Source of the DNA: Ditylenchus dipsaci
Taxonomy: Eukaryota > Nematoda > Chromadorea > Rhabditida > Anguinidae
Direction of reading: 5' to 3'
DNA: 64,000 nucleotides
Assembly: GCA_004194705.1 (NCBI GenBank)
Contig: SADC01000855.1
Coordinates: forward strand, 1-64,000
Position numbers and translations under genes: made by a program. Position 1 is the first letter of the stretch. The number at the start of each line of letters is the position of its first letter. The notes below the pieces were generated by a model. That model was not told the origin of the DNA, made no database searches, and was given only the letters and a program-made list of their open reading frames with translations. Below are positions 55,201-64,000 of this stretch, in pieces.

Positions 55201-58200
55201 AGGTACACTGTCGTTTTCAGAAATTTTCTGATTTTTATGGGTAGCTTAAAAATTACCTTTTTTCAAATTCCACTGAATGTGTTCTAAATGATAAATTCAC
55301 TTTAGTTGTTTATAAAATCGTTGTATTTCAGGTCACCGGAACACCCGCAGGCTACCAGGCATGCACACTCCGTTCGAAGACTCGACCATCTACACCACCG
55401 AGTCTGATGGTCGAATTTTTTCCGATGATGAATCACGGTTAGACCTTGTTACTAATTATACATACTCCGCTGCAAATATCTAAAACTTCTTTTCCACCTA
55501 TAATAGGGTCTCATAATCCGTATGACACCCCTTCCCCATTTTTCTAGCTAGCATTCCTTTCCCCACATCAAGATGGCTTTTAAATGATGGATTACCTTGG
55601 CCCAGCTCTTTGAGCACATGTCCGGACCAAAAAGGGTGGTATTAGTGGTCCAAGCAGCAAATGACTAACTTCTAAATAGACTAGCTTATAAGTTGGCTGC
55701 TTTTGACTAGTTTTCTCCAATGGGTTCCTAAGTAACAGACTTCTTTTGGCAGGAGTCCTTATTGTTGTAGTGGTAATATTTCTCTTATTCTCGTCCCCAA
55801 CTAAAATGAGTGGATATTTGACGGATAACGGGGAGAAGGAGGAGCAGGATACTGAAGAGTCAAGTAGCAGCTTGTCCCCCACATCCGGTATAGCCCCCTC
55901 CTTGGTTAGAAGCAGCAAAGCTGTGACACCATCCATACGGCGATGTGCTGGACTTGCCAAATCTGACTTGGAGTTGGCTTTTTTAGAGATTACTACTGAT
56001 TTAGAGATTTTTTATTGCGAAGTTTTTAGCCAAAAATTTTGGTGTGTAAATCCTACGAAAACTGATTTTCCCCAGCTTTTAGCCTTTTAAAAACACTAGA
56101 AAAAGTATTTTGAGTAGTGGAAACTTGAGTAGGGGGAAGGGGGGTGGCTTTTTCAAAGTAACAGGGGACCAAGCTGTTTTTTTTTCAATAAAAAACAACA
56201 GGGGGACCAAGGCGAATTGTGGGCCGATAGGGCCGAAAATTGTAATCGTGGACCAAAGCCTTTACAAATTCTTGTTTTAACGTGTTGAGCGGAAAAAGTA
56301 GTTTGAGAGGTGCTTTCGGGACAATGGCATTTTGTTTAAAAGTCAATTCGTCCAGAATTCAGTTCGTCTAAAAGTCAATTAGTCCAAAAGTCAATTAGTC
56401 AAAATGCAATTAGTCCGAAATTCAATTCGTCAAATTTGAATTTCAAGTCGAAATTTTGCGAGAAAACCATTTTTACAGTCACAAAATAACTTTGACAGCT
56501 CGGAAACCCGTGCGAGAATTGCTAAAAGCTAATGAAAACTGGTTTTTTGGGGTTTACTAAATGGGGGATGCAGTTTTTGCGAGAAAGCGATCGAGCGAAT
56601 CAGAATAGCACTTTGATGTGATAAATCGCTCAGAATCACATAACCGAATATCCGAAATGGCAAGACTGTCTGAGCCAAACTCCCGTGGCTCAGAATCATG
56701 TTTAAACAGTTTTTTACTGTTTTAAGTTGTTAAGCGTAGAGAAAGCACATTTTCAGATGCGGAAATACTCTCTTGTAAAATATTTAAAAAAAATAAAAAA
56801 ATTTTAACCAAAAAATTGACATTTTGTACCTGAAGAGGGCACCGGAATACCTTATTTTTTATTTGTATAAAGGTATGCTAACCTGCTTTTTGTCACTGGA
56901 GCTGGGCAAAAACAGCCTCTAAATGTTGCCCACTAAGCCCCTGCGCGCCCTTCGGGGCGCAGAGGGCTTGGTGGCTTGAGGTTGAGATGCGCACACCCAC
57001 GTATTTCAGACACAAATCACTCGAAAGTGTCTCTGGAGGCATAAAATATATATGCATACCAGGGTTTATTTATACGGTAGCCCCCACATAACAAAACTAT
57101 TTTCAAATTCTATCTTTTTAGGGTGGAATCAGGCACCCTTTTAGGTGAATGTGCCTTTCGGGACCGAGGCAAAAAGTCAATGTTTGGTCAAAACGTTTTT
57201 TTACAAAAAAGTCTTTCCGCCACATTAAAATGTGTTTTATCTACGTTTCACAACTTAAAACAGTGAAAAAAGCTGTTCAAAGATGACTCTGAGCCAGGGG
57301 CCTTTGAGACAGTTTAACCTCCGTAACTATCCTAAGCCACTCCAATGACGCCAAACAACTGTTTAGGGTGTATTGGAGTGGTTTGCAATGTTCGGTGGTG
57401 AGATTCTTAGCAATTTAGCTCATCGGAGTGCTGTTCGGATGCGCGCAATCGCTTTTTCGCAAAAAGTTTCCCGGATTTACTTATGGTAAGTGATTTTTAA
57501 ACTTCAATGAAACTATTTTTCAATACAAGAATTATTTTCAAGCACTGTATAATGAAAAATGATAAAATAAATAAAAATGTAAACGAAAACGAACTCGAAA
57601 GCCTTTTCACACCCAGCGCCACTAACCGCTCGATCATCCAATCACACATTTTTACGTGTAGTAAAACAAAACTCGCAAATTTTGAAACGCATTTCCACCC
57701 CTTAAACTCAACCCATAGCAGAAAAGGATATTTATGTCGAATAGTTATTTTTTGTGCTCTATCAAATGGTATATAGAGTTCTTCATGTGCGATGGACACT
57801 GCCATACGTTCCGTTGTCAGGTAAATTTATCCCCTGTTAGGTTATACGTTCGAATCTCGGTGGTAACGAACATTTATTTCCTGACTGAAATAGTTTTTAA
57901 CGGAGCAGTAGGCTTTAGAGTGGATAGTAAGGCCAACTAGAACCTGCTATTAAGGGGGATCCCCTCCAGAATCCGAAATTTCGCATTTAGCCAAAAGTAA
58001 AAAGTACTTTATCCTACTTACAGTCATGTCCTGAGTTTAGTGTGTTGATACCAAAACAGCGAGAAAACACAAACCTCGTTTCTCGAAAAGTTTTAGACCG
58101 CGTAGTATTACTCAAGTTGTAGTCCAAAAGACGTGGTACTTGGGTGACTGTACTTAGTGAGAAACCGTCACGTGATAGTACTGAGCAGTGCCTCCATATC

Positions 58201-61200
58201 GATATGCAGGTGGAAGTGGATCAATCGATATTTTGTCGGGCTTCATTATGCTCGAATTTGGACGAATTGACTTTTGGACAAACTGACTTTTGGACGAAAT
58301 GCTATAGCTTCGCTAATTTCATCTAATTTTCGAAAAATAGGCCGTACTTGCCTTCATACGAGTTCTTATAGAGGGGAATTTTTTTCGTGAATTCACGGTG
58401 AATTCACTAACGAATTCGCCAATTATGGTTTAACCGGCAAATCGGCGCACCCTAAAAGTAACCCTCTAAACTTTTTTTGGTTCTTTTGGTTATCGGGAAT
58501 ACCCGATTCTTACGCATAAATTGTCTTAGCACGACTGAGGTCGGGTATTCCCGATAACCAAAAAGAACCCTTTTTTCTACTTTACGTGATTAAATCATCA
58601 TTTCTAATGGCTCATTCACAAACGTTGTCGTTGGAATATTTTTTTTATGAAACCGTTTTTTCGCCAACGACGACGACAACCTATTTATAGAAATCCAACG
58701 ACAACGCCAACGACAATGACGACGCAAGGACAACGGCATTTTTAATTCCAAATTGGACAAATTTCGCATTTTCAGTCGAGATTTTAAGGGAAAACGTGTG
58801 GAGAATATAGTTAATCCTCAAAAGTCTGACTTAAAATGCAAAATTCGTCTAATTTGGAATGAAAAACGCCGTTGTCCTTGGCGTCGTCGTTGTCGTTGGC
58901 GTTGTCGTCGGCGTAAATCGCCTTCATAAAACATTTTTTTCCAACGACAACGACGACGGCAACGTTTGTGAATGAGCCATAAATATTTTCTGATTTAAAA
59001 AAAACAAAGTTTTTTTGAACTTTTTGACTTTTACTTTTAAATGTAAATAGTCTTTTTAAGCTTTTCAAGTAGAGGATTTCAAGTACAGTCAAACTTCGAT
59101 ATAAAGTACACCCTGGGACCAGGTCAGGTGTACGTTACATCGGGGGTAATTTTGACAGAGTTTATTATTAAAGAAACCGGCCAGTTGTACGTTATATTGG
59201 GGTGTACGTTATATCGAAATTTGACTGTAGAGGACTTTTTGAATTTTTTTTCAAACGCATTTATGACCCACTTTTAACGGACATAGATGGCTGAAAATTT
59301 CACAATCTGTAGTCACTTTTTATTGTCACTTTTTATTCTATTGTATGTTTTACTTTTTAAATTTAATTCGAAAATTTTGAACCTGTGACGCTGAATCTCG
59401 AAATTGATAAACTGGATCCACACAGGTCCAAAATTTTCAGATTTAAGTCAAAAGTAAAATATCCAATAGATAGAGGAATAAAAAGTGGCTATAGATTGTG
59501 AAATTTTTAGCCATCTATGTCCCTTAATAGTAGGTAGTAGTAAATCCCGAAATTCGGGATGCCATCTCTATTCTTAAGGTCATTTTTAATGATTCATCAC
59601 ATTTTATGTGATGAATCATTAAAAGCGAGGGACAGGTCCCGACTGGTCCGGGAATCGGGTCTATCCGAATAAGCAAATTGGTTTCCCTCCGCAAAATAAT
59701 TCAAAATTAAAAAATTAGACCAAAGAATTGTAGCTTTTTATTAAAAAGTTTTTAAATAATTTGTATCCCAATTTCAGTGTGTCCACATCAACAGACAACA
59801 TCACTTCAGTGTAGTATTTTTCAACACCAAAACCCAAATCAGCATATTGTTAATCCATCTTGTTTAGTTCCCGGCAACATCACAACCTATATAGACGCAG
59901 GAGGCGTCAGCATCACCGTCGCCAGCCATCCCGAGCTTCCTCTATGTCTTCTATGACTGAGACATCCATGGCACTGGAAGTGATCACTGTCACCCTCAAT
60001 ATGGTATTTTTTTTGACAACCGCGACGTAAGCCCTCTTTTGAATTATTAAAAATATAATCCACACCCTACAGACACTAGCTTCACTTTTACCGCTATTTG
60101 TAGCATAATACCAATGTCGCAGACAAAAACTGTATAAAGACTAATCGACACAGCGGAACGTGGACTCAGAAAATACCTCTTATCATCAAAGTATAACTGA
60201 TTAAGAGTGAGCTTATTGCTTTCCGGTGATTTTTCATTGACACGTGACTGGGTTGGACATTGAAAAAATAATTCACGCCGCGCTAAAATAACCCCCAATC
60301 ACCACAAATACGCCACAGTACGATTGTAAAACAGTCAATTCAGGACACAGTTAACTTCCTTGGCATTTCCATAGTGGGACAGTCGTGTTCCAGAGGGGAC
60401 AATGGCATCTATGTGGCCAACGTAATGCCTGGAGGAGCTGTAGCCTTAGATGGTCGGATAGAGCCGGGCGACATGATCCTCCAGGTCAATGACATCTCCT
60501 TTGAAAACTTCACTAATGACCAGGCCGTAGATGTTCTCAAGGATGCAGTTAACAAAAGGGGTGGGTTACCTAGCCCAACTAACTATTTATGACTGTATAT
60601 CTGTGCGTTCAGTCCATCAAGCTGACTGTGGCCAAGAGTTTTGACGGTGGTCGATCCAATTACTTCATGGTGCCTTCCGTGAACCGGTCAGGCCTATAGA
60701 CACTCAAGCCTGGGTGCAACATACAAATGCTGTCAGAGGCATGATCGGTGTACCGCCAGTCACCACTGGCATGAACTCAATACCTGAAGGTGGGTAGTTT
60801 GTAGTGTTTCGTAGAATAAAAATAGAAATTTGTAAACGGGATAAGTACCAACTTCACACTACTCACGTATTTTATAATATATCTCACATCTCTGAATTAT
60901 TTTGATCTGATCTCTATGGATTTGGTCGAGGTAGACATTTAGTATTTATGGCTGACTTATATTAATTAATTGATTAATTAATTCACGTGGAGAGAATCGG
61001 CGCTATCGGAGAATCTGTTTCCCCTTTTTGCCTTGGTCCCTCCTGTTTATTTTTGGTGAAAAATACTTTGGTCTCCCCCGCTGTTTTTTAATCTTATTTT
61101 AATCACCATGATAACATTGAAAAAACAGCAGGGGACCAAGGCAAAAAGGGGAAACAGATTCTTTGATAGCGCCGAGAATAGCCAACAACAGGGGACCAAG

Positions 61201-64000
61201 GCCATTTTTTGTTAAACTTTTTTTCTGCCTATACTTTTCTACTCACTTTTGCATAGTTATTTTGCTCTCTGAACTGATGAATTTACCAATGGTTCATTGG
61301 ATGTTACACTCCAAGCATATGGTATCGTAGATTAATGCAACTCCTAACATGGTCTGATCCACCTATCACATGGTCTGAATAATTTGGCACGGAACAGGTT
61401 GTAAAAATTGTCAAAGGGCGTGTACTTTTGAAATATCGGGCCGTATCAAATGAATATAATGACAAAACAGATTTGATCGTAATAATGTATGGTGAAGTTT
61501 AGTGCGCTGACTGAATTTCAGCGCAACACCAACCGGGACGTGAACCCACTTCACATGGTTGGCATTTTATGGGTGGTCAGCCCAAGGAACTTCCACCCAG
61601 TTTAATGACCGTTAAATTTTTATAAATTTTTTAGAAATTTAAAAATATTTCGAAAATGATATTGGAAATTTAAAAAAACTAGATTAGATAAAAATTTCTG
61701 TAAATTATTTAAATAAAATTATAAGAAAACTGATTAGCATGAAGACAGAAATTTGTTAAACTAACTGGTTCAAAAGACAGTCAAGAGTCGGTTTCTCTTA
61801 TTATTATTGTTAAATTTTCAAAAAAGTACCGCAAAAATGGCTTGGGAGCTTGGAATTGAGATGCGCACACCCACATACCTCAGACACAAATCACTCGAAA
61901 GTGACTCCTGATGCATGAAAAGCATGCATACCAGAGTTTATTTATGCGATAGGCCCCAGTATTCAAAATTATGTTCAACATCTTCTTGTAAGTGGGCCTT
62001 GAGTGATAAGTGGCCCTATCATTCCCTTCGCCTCAATACAGCCCTTATTCCCTTTAAAATTCAAAAGGCGCCAAATTAAATTTTTGAAATTTGGCTAAAA
62101 AACCATTATACCACCCCCCCCCCCTGTGGTTCGAATTTTTTTTCTCAGAACCGAAAAACAGCCGGATTTCTCATGAAATCGGGTCGAGAAACACGAATAT
62201 GAGGTTATCTTCTCCATCTGACCACTCTCCGTGGGGGATTGTAAAGTCAAGCCGTTAAAATTTTCTGCTGGCCGAGCCGAACTACCGAACTGTGACGAAA
62301 ACTTCCGGCGTTCCGTATCAAACCATCAACCGAAATGCATTCGTCGAAATGCCGAAATCGGCATGCCGAGCCGACAATTCTATCAACGACCAAATATCAC
62401 CATTGAGCTACCGTGGTTATAATAGCGCTAAAGGAATATGGTCACCTGTTAAAAAATTTGTCTTCGCCAATTAATTTTTTTCCTAATCATCAAACTTCTG
62501 TGCGAATTTTTCAATTTGGTTTCTAACAAAACGTTGCCTAAAATTAAATCCTAGGCCTTGTTTTGTTAGAAACCAAGTTGAACAATTCAACCCTAGTATA
62601 GAACAACCGGGTTGTTATAACTTTTCATAAACTCCATAAACTTTTCCTTTTAAAATTTAAGGAAACTTAAAGCTGGTATTCTATACTAGCGCCAAAAATT
62701 CGTACAGAAGTTCAATGATTCGGAAAAATTTTAAATTGGCGGGGACAAATTTTGTAACAGGCGACCATGCCCTTTAAATACAGTTTCATATTTACCGTAA
62801 ATGTTGTAATAGAGCCATCATACCCCCCCCCCCGTTGACTTCAAAGATTTGTATATCAGAGCACAGTAGATATTTTGCAAATCTGTTTTTTGCTTTTTTT
62901 AACTTCCTTGAGCTCTACTGATTTAACTTTTTGAATTTCGGTTGAGCACCCAAAAATATCGACATCGACCTCTAATTTTTCCGATTTTCGGGGGATCAAA
63001 AAATAGATCCCCCGGCTCTATTAGAACATTTACGGTATTTCTGAGAGGGGGAAGCGCCCAACCTGCCGTAGGCGAAAATCCGGAATTTTCGAATTAAGTT
63101 CAATTATTTCAACCGATTTCAAATAGAAAATTCCAGATTTCCGCCTACCACCGCCCAACTAACCACCTTAGATTATTATACACCAGTTGGTCATTCAGGT
63201 TCCGAAGGAGCACCCACACCCATCCCTGGGCAATACCCTCAACAATCAGTCCACTTCAACGGCAACCAGCAGCAAATGGCTGGACCAGGTGGAGCTAGGC
63301 CAGGTAGTAGCAGCACAACCGCCACTTCCAATGGCTCTGGAGGTGGTCAAACGACTATAGTGGGCCTGGAGGCGTGTTCATCTCCATGCCTCCCAAACGT
63401 CTCGACATCCACACTGAACACAAAAAGGTGGTCCAAGCAATGGCTATGCCCCAATCCGGGTTGGATATTAGGAATAGGACCTGGCTGAAAATACCTATTC
63501 CCATGTCCTTTCTGGGTCTGTTGATATTTTTGGCAATTTTTGACATTTTTAGTCAGTGTTTGCTGTTTTAGGTAGTGCTCTTATTGATTGGTTGATGGAG
63601 CACGTGGATGGTTTGAGAGACAGGAAAGACGGCAGGAAATATGCATCCGAACTTCTCAAAGAAAAACTGATTGCCCATGTGGTCAACAAAATCACTTTCA
63701 CTGAACAATGCTACTATGTCTTTGGAGAGGAGTGTGCAGGTATAGCTTTAGTTTGAGAATCTCGGAACAATTGATTTTGGAAAACATTATGGGAATGAAA
63801 CTGTCGAGTCTACGTCAGCACTCGAATTCGCAGCTAGGTCCGACTTCTTCTTTTATCGCGATTTTAGAAGACTTTTACCATTCCTGTTTAATAGTCAGAA
63901 TCGAAGTAGTGGCTTATCGAGAGTGTAGCTTATACAGAATCTAAACTTACCTCAACCCCATCAGCTGTAGATTGTAGAGAATTTATTCCAATTTATTCAC
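46217..64000 (+). CDS. dsh: Dishevelled, Wnt signalling scaffold (partial, runs off right edge)
   Basis: Recognised exons are 46217-46483 (N-terminal Ser/Gln-rich), 48275-48423 and 48481-48628 (DIX), 48693 to about 48790, 55332-55437, 59868-60003 (Arg/His-rich basic stretch), 60344-60560 and 60613-60789 (PDZ), 63199-63515 and 63572-63739 (linker and DEP). Domain order DIX-basic-PDZ-DEP is diagnostic. Dishevelled polymerises through DIX, binds Frizzled through DEP/PDZ and relays canonical and planar-polarity Wnt signals in the cytoplasm. About 89 residues precede DIX, more than usual. Frame slips near 48317, 48550, 60673 and 63360 interrupt conserved sequence, mostly at short homopolymers. Introns hold many transposons. 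Exons in the 49.5-59.8 kb region are probably incomplete. The C-terminus is outside the window. Confidence 0.9.
46544..46698. mobile_element. CCGTATT-family MITE, TA duplication
   Basis: TA|CCGTATTCACTCTATTAACT to AGTTAACAGAGTAAATACGG|TA, 155 bp. The mirrored arm (about 47758-47785) has the uninterrupted ACTATG-type sequence, which supports the boundaries. Confidence 0.9.
47246..47665. mobile_element. pogo/Tc1-like MITE, TA duplication
   Basis: TA|CAGTCGACTCTCGATATAAG to CTTATATCGAGAGTCGACTG|TA, 420 bp with nearly full-length arms. The flanks join to ATCACCTATTATCA, exactly the mirror of the sequence at about 46785-46798. Confidence 0.9.
48275..48628 (+). CDS. dsh: Dishevelled DIX-domain exons
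   Basis: Exon 48275-48423 reads [12 protein letters not shown], then (after one extra base near 48317) [19 protein letters not shown] and [11 protein letters not shown]. This matches the DIX start of Dvl proteins (IYHIDDEETPY...ERITLGDFK). A 57-nt intron (48424-48480) is followed by [20 protein letters not shown] and, after a one-base loss near 48550, [13 protein letters not shown] (Dvl: ..WLVSAEGS..). The exon ends before GTAGGC at 48629. DIX mediates head-to-tail polymerisation with itself and Axin. Confidence 0.92.
48791..50817. other. Dishevelled intron region, possible unconfirmed exons
   Basis: 48950-49200 is a LIR-1 fragment. 50085-50290 has a Ser/Gly/Asp-rich plus-strand frame ([20 protein letters not shown]...) and 50480-50600 another Ser-rich frame. 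Both resemble the low-complexity linker of Dishevelled, but no clear splice sites were fixed. 49510-49720 is less repetitive and undetermined. Confidence 0.35.
50818..52665. mobile_element. TIR element with GATAAAATTTTAT repeats and 8-bp duplication
   Basis: CATGGTTGTCAAAATAGATA at the left and TATCTATTTGACAACCATG at the right. Flanks aatcggac (50810-50817) and aatcagac (52666-52673) match at 7 of 8. Next to each end are ATAAAATT/CGATAAAAAT arrays. The 1.8-kb interior contains a nested hAT MITE (50977-51253). Weak minus-strand frames about 51760-52370 carry Cys/His ([15 protein letters not shown]) but no identifiable transposase. Confidence 0.75.
50977..51253. mobile_element. hAT-type MITE of CGGTTAACCGACC repeats, perfect 8-bp duplication
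   Basis: TAGAGTAGTTCACGGTCG and CGACCGTGAACTACTCTA are exact inverses and fit YARNG. CTTAGCAC flanks both sides (50969-50976 and 51254-51261). The body is ACCGAAAAACGGGTA and GGTCGGTTACCGACC units. It is nested in 50818-52665. Confidence 0.92.
53068..53299. mobile_element. TTAA-flanked MITE (AGGGCCAT ends)
   Basis: TTAA|AGGGCCATCGCC at the left and GGCAATGGCCCT|TTAA at the right. The inner hairpin is TTGGTTTCTAACAAAAC and inverse. The TTAA duplication suggests a piggyBac-like origin. A diverged copy is at 62428-62778 and a shorter relative at 21485-21680. Confidence 0.7.
53370..54165. mobile_element. Element with GCAGCTGATTTACTTC arrays enclosing a palindrome
   Basis: GCAGCTGATTTACTTCTTTT units at 53390-53625 are inverted at 54060-54160 (AAGAAGTAAATCAGCTGC). 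Inside lies a second copy of the 18768-19136 palindrome (53665-54005). The end words GGGCATACC / GTACGCCC are only roughly inverted. Confidence 0.7.
54166..55331. other. Intron DNA, nothing recognised
   Basis: A decayed box B-like segment (GTGCATCCACTGAGGATCGAACC) occurs near 55090-55115, related to the tRNA-like arms elsewhere. No other structure is supported. Confidence 0.4.
55332..55437 (+). CDS. dsh: Probable Dishevelled linker exon
   Basis: TTGTATTTCAG precedes 55332 and a GTTAGA donor follows 55437. The frame reads [20 protein letters not shown], then [14 protein letters not shown], an acidic Ser/Thr-rich stretch. Dvl proteins carry a similar Ser/Asp-rich stretch between DIX and the basic region. 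Position and strand fit; the assignment is by context more than by identity. Confidence 0.55.
55746..56090 (+). CDS. Possible exon with acidic Ser-rich frame, uncertain
   Basis: CTTTTGGCAG ends at 55751, and the open frame contains [20 protein letters not shown], compatible with the Dishevelled linker, preceded by a short hydrophobic run. The end of the exon is unclear; the frame after about 55975 looks intronic. It could be a Dishevelled exon or chance. The opposite-strand frame is its shadow. Confidence 0.3.
   Translation: MAGVLIVVVVIFLLFSSPTKMSGYLTDNGEKEEQDTEESSSSLSPTSGIAPSLVRSSKAVTPSIRRCAGLAKSDLELAFLEITTDLEIFYCEVFSQKFWCVNPTKTDFPQLLAF
56325..58310. mobile_element. Element with AAAAGTCAATTCGTCC arrays and nested repeats
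   Basis: TTAAAAGTCAATTCGTCC and AAAAGTCAATTAGTCC units at 56338-56430 are inverted at 58258-58300 (GGACGAATTGACTTTTGGAC). Between them are a decayed 18768-type palindrome (56465-56690), a LIR-1 copy (56700-57320) and a relative of the 16795-17745 palindrome (57360-57830). No coding region. Confidence 0.6.
58470..58572. repeat. Short near-perfect hairpin (GGTTATCGGGAATACCCGA)
   Basis: TTTTGGTTATCGGGAATACC and inverse GGTATTCCCGATAACCAAAA with a loop of about 55 nt. Same family as 19488-19608. Confidence 0.8.
58605..58983. mobile_element. TIR MITE with CGACAACGACGACAACG repeats
   Basis: ATGGCTCATTCACAAACGTTG at the left and inverse CAACGTTTGTGAATGAGCCAT at the right. Next come CAACGACAACGCCAACG triplet-like arrays on both sides and inverted AAATTGGACAAATTT-type centres. 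The target duplication is weak (6 of 8). Confidence 0.8.
59086..59227. mobile_element. Short pogo/Tc1-like MITE, TA duplication
   Basis: TA|CAGTCAAACTTCGATATAAA to TTATATCGAAATTTGACTG|TA, 142 bp, with GGTGTACGTTA repeated inside. Confidence 0.85.
59270..59527. repeat. Hairpin element (GGACATAGATGGCTGAAAATT)
   Basis: TTAACGGACATAGATGGCTG and inverse AGCCATCTATGTCCCTTAA enclose inverted TCACTTTTTATTC and ACTTTT segments. TTAA-like ends. A separate perfect small palindrome (TTTTTAATGATTCATCACAT and inverse) lies at 59583-59625. Confidence 0.7.
59868..60789 (+). CDS. dsh: Dishevelled basic region and PDZ-domain exons
   Basis: 59868-60003 encodes [20 protein letters not shown] and ends [11 protein letters not shown], the conserved lead into PDZ. 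60344-60560 encodes [33 protein letters not shown] and [17 protein letters not shown], the ligand-groove strand, turn and helix of Dvl PDZ. 60613-60789 continues [13 protein letters not shown] and, after a lost base near 60673 (CCC read as CC), [20 protein letters not shown]. The intron joint at 60560/60613 does not keep phase exactly, which suggests another base error. Confidence 0.92.
60990..61185. repeat. Hairpin with nested GCCTTGGTCCC copy in Dishevelled intron
   Basis: CGGCGCTATCGGAGAATCTG at the left pairs with AGATTCTTTGATAGCGCCG at the right. The inside is a GCCTTGGTCCCTCCTG / CAGCAGGGGACCAAGGC hairpin. Confidence 0.75.
61186..63198. other. Dishevelled intron with LIR-2 half and TTAA-type copy
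   Basis: 61840-62245 is the right half of a LIR-2 element (TCACTCGAAAGTGACTC, TTCAAAAGGCGCC, CCCGTGGGG end). 62428-62778 is a diverged TTAA-type copy with its own small insertion (62600-62695, CTAGTATAGAA... and inverse). 61190-61830 and 62800-63190 hold nothing recognised apart from poly-C tracts. Confidence 0.55.
63199..63739 (+). CDS. dsh: Dishevelled linker and DEP-domain exons
   Basis: 63199-63515 begins with a Pro/Gln/Gly/Ser-rich linker. After a frame slip near 63360 it reads [20 protein letters not shown] and [10 protein letters not shown], the start of DEP (Dvl: MQLPDSGLEIRDRMWLKI). A 56-nt intron leads to 63572-63739, which reads [39 protein letters not shown] and [13 protein letters not shown]. 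The exon ends at a GTATAG donor. DEP contacts Frizzled and membrane lipid. The following exon lies at or beyond the window edge. Confidence 0.92.
63740..64000. other. Dishevelled intron and possible next exon
   Basis: After the donor at 63740 the sequence is intronic. CATCAGCTGTAG (ends about 63971) may be the acceptor of the next exon, but too little follows to judge. Confidence 0.3.

Noticed and set aside
55592..55960. 122-residue minus-strand ORF
   Set aside because: It is the shadow of the acidic Ser-rich plus-strand frame and lacks domain or splice support.

Overview
This is eukaryotic, AT-rich, intron-bearing DNA. Genes are sparse and the space between and inside them is packed with terminal-inverted-repeat (TIR) DNA transposons. 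Introns are often short (36-70 nt) and end in TTTTCAG or TTTTTAG. Two housekeeping genes sit about 110 bp apart on one strand, and one gene family carries small four-cysteine modules joined by Gly-rich linkers. Together these suggest an ecdysozoan animal, most likely a nematode. That is inference, because no species marker was found.

Host genes, left to right: the last exon of an unknown gene (152-246); a secreted-type Cys-module/Gly-rich protein in seven phase-consistent exons (9697-14331); YJU2 splicing factor (24010-25118) followed closely by ribosomal protein eL33/RPL35A (25230-25739); mitochondrial ribosomal protein mL50 (31174-32202); two unassigned minus-strand terminal exons (39825-40111 and 40818-41046); and a Dishevelled gene that starts near 46217 and runs off the right edge, with DIX, basic, PDZ and DEP exons in order. 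YJU2, eL33 and Dishevelled carry several single-base frame breaks, often in short homopolymers. mL50 and the Cys-module gene read cleanly. Consensus sequencing error explains this more easily than pseudogenes.

Mobile DNA dominates. A hAT element (28087-30821) has TIRs of about 320 bp, a decayed minus-strand transposase and an unexpected plus-strand membrane-protein-like ORF. A 195-bp derivative with the same TIR and a perfect 8-bp target duplication lies at 41509-41703. At least ten insertions here have 8-bp (or 7-of-8) target-site duplications, and most are built from arrays of short repeats inverted between the two ends. Others have TA duplications (CCGTATT and CAGTCGACTC families) or TTAA. 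Older coding remnants include a FLYWCH/MULE transposase whose two ends now face each other (3735-4860) and a mariner/Tc1-like transposase (20203-22100) split by a 1.34-kb insertion.

Several insertions can be put in order of age because the interrupted sequence is recognisable. Examples are the palindrome in Dishevelled intron 1, the mariner-like gene and the LIR-1 repeat. A recurrent class of palindromes also carries tRNA-like (Pol III box A/B-like) segments in its arms. No rRNA gene, intact tRNA gene or CRISPR array was seen.
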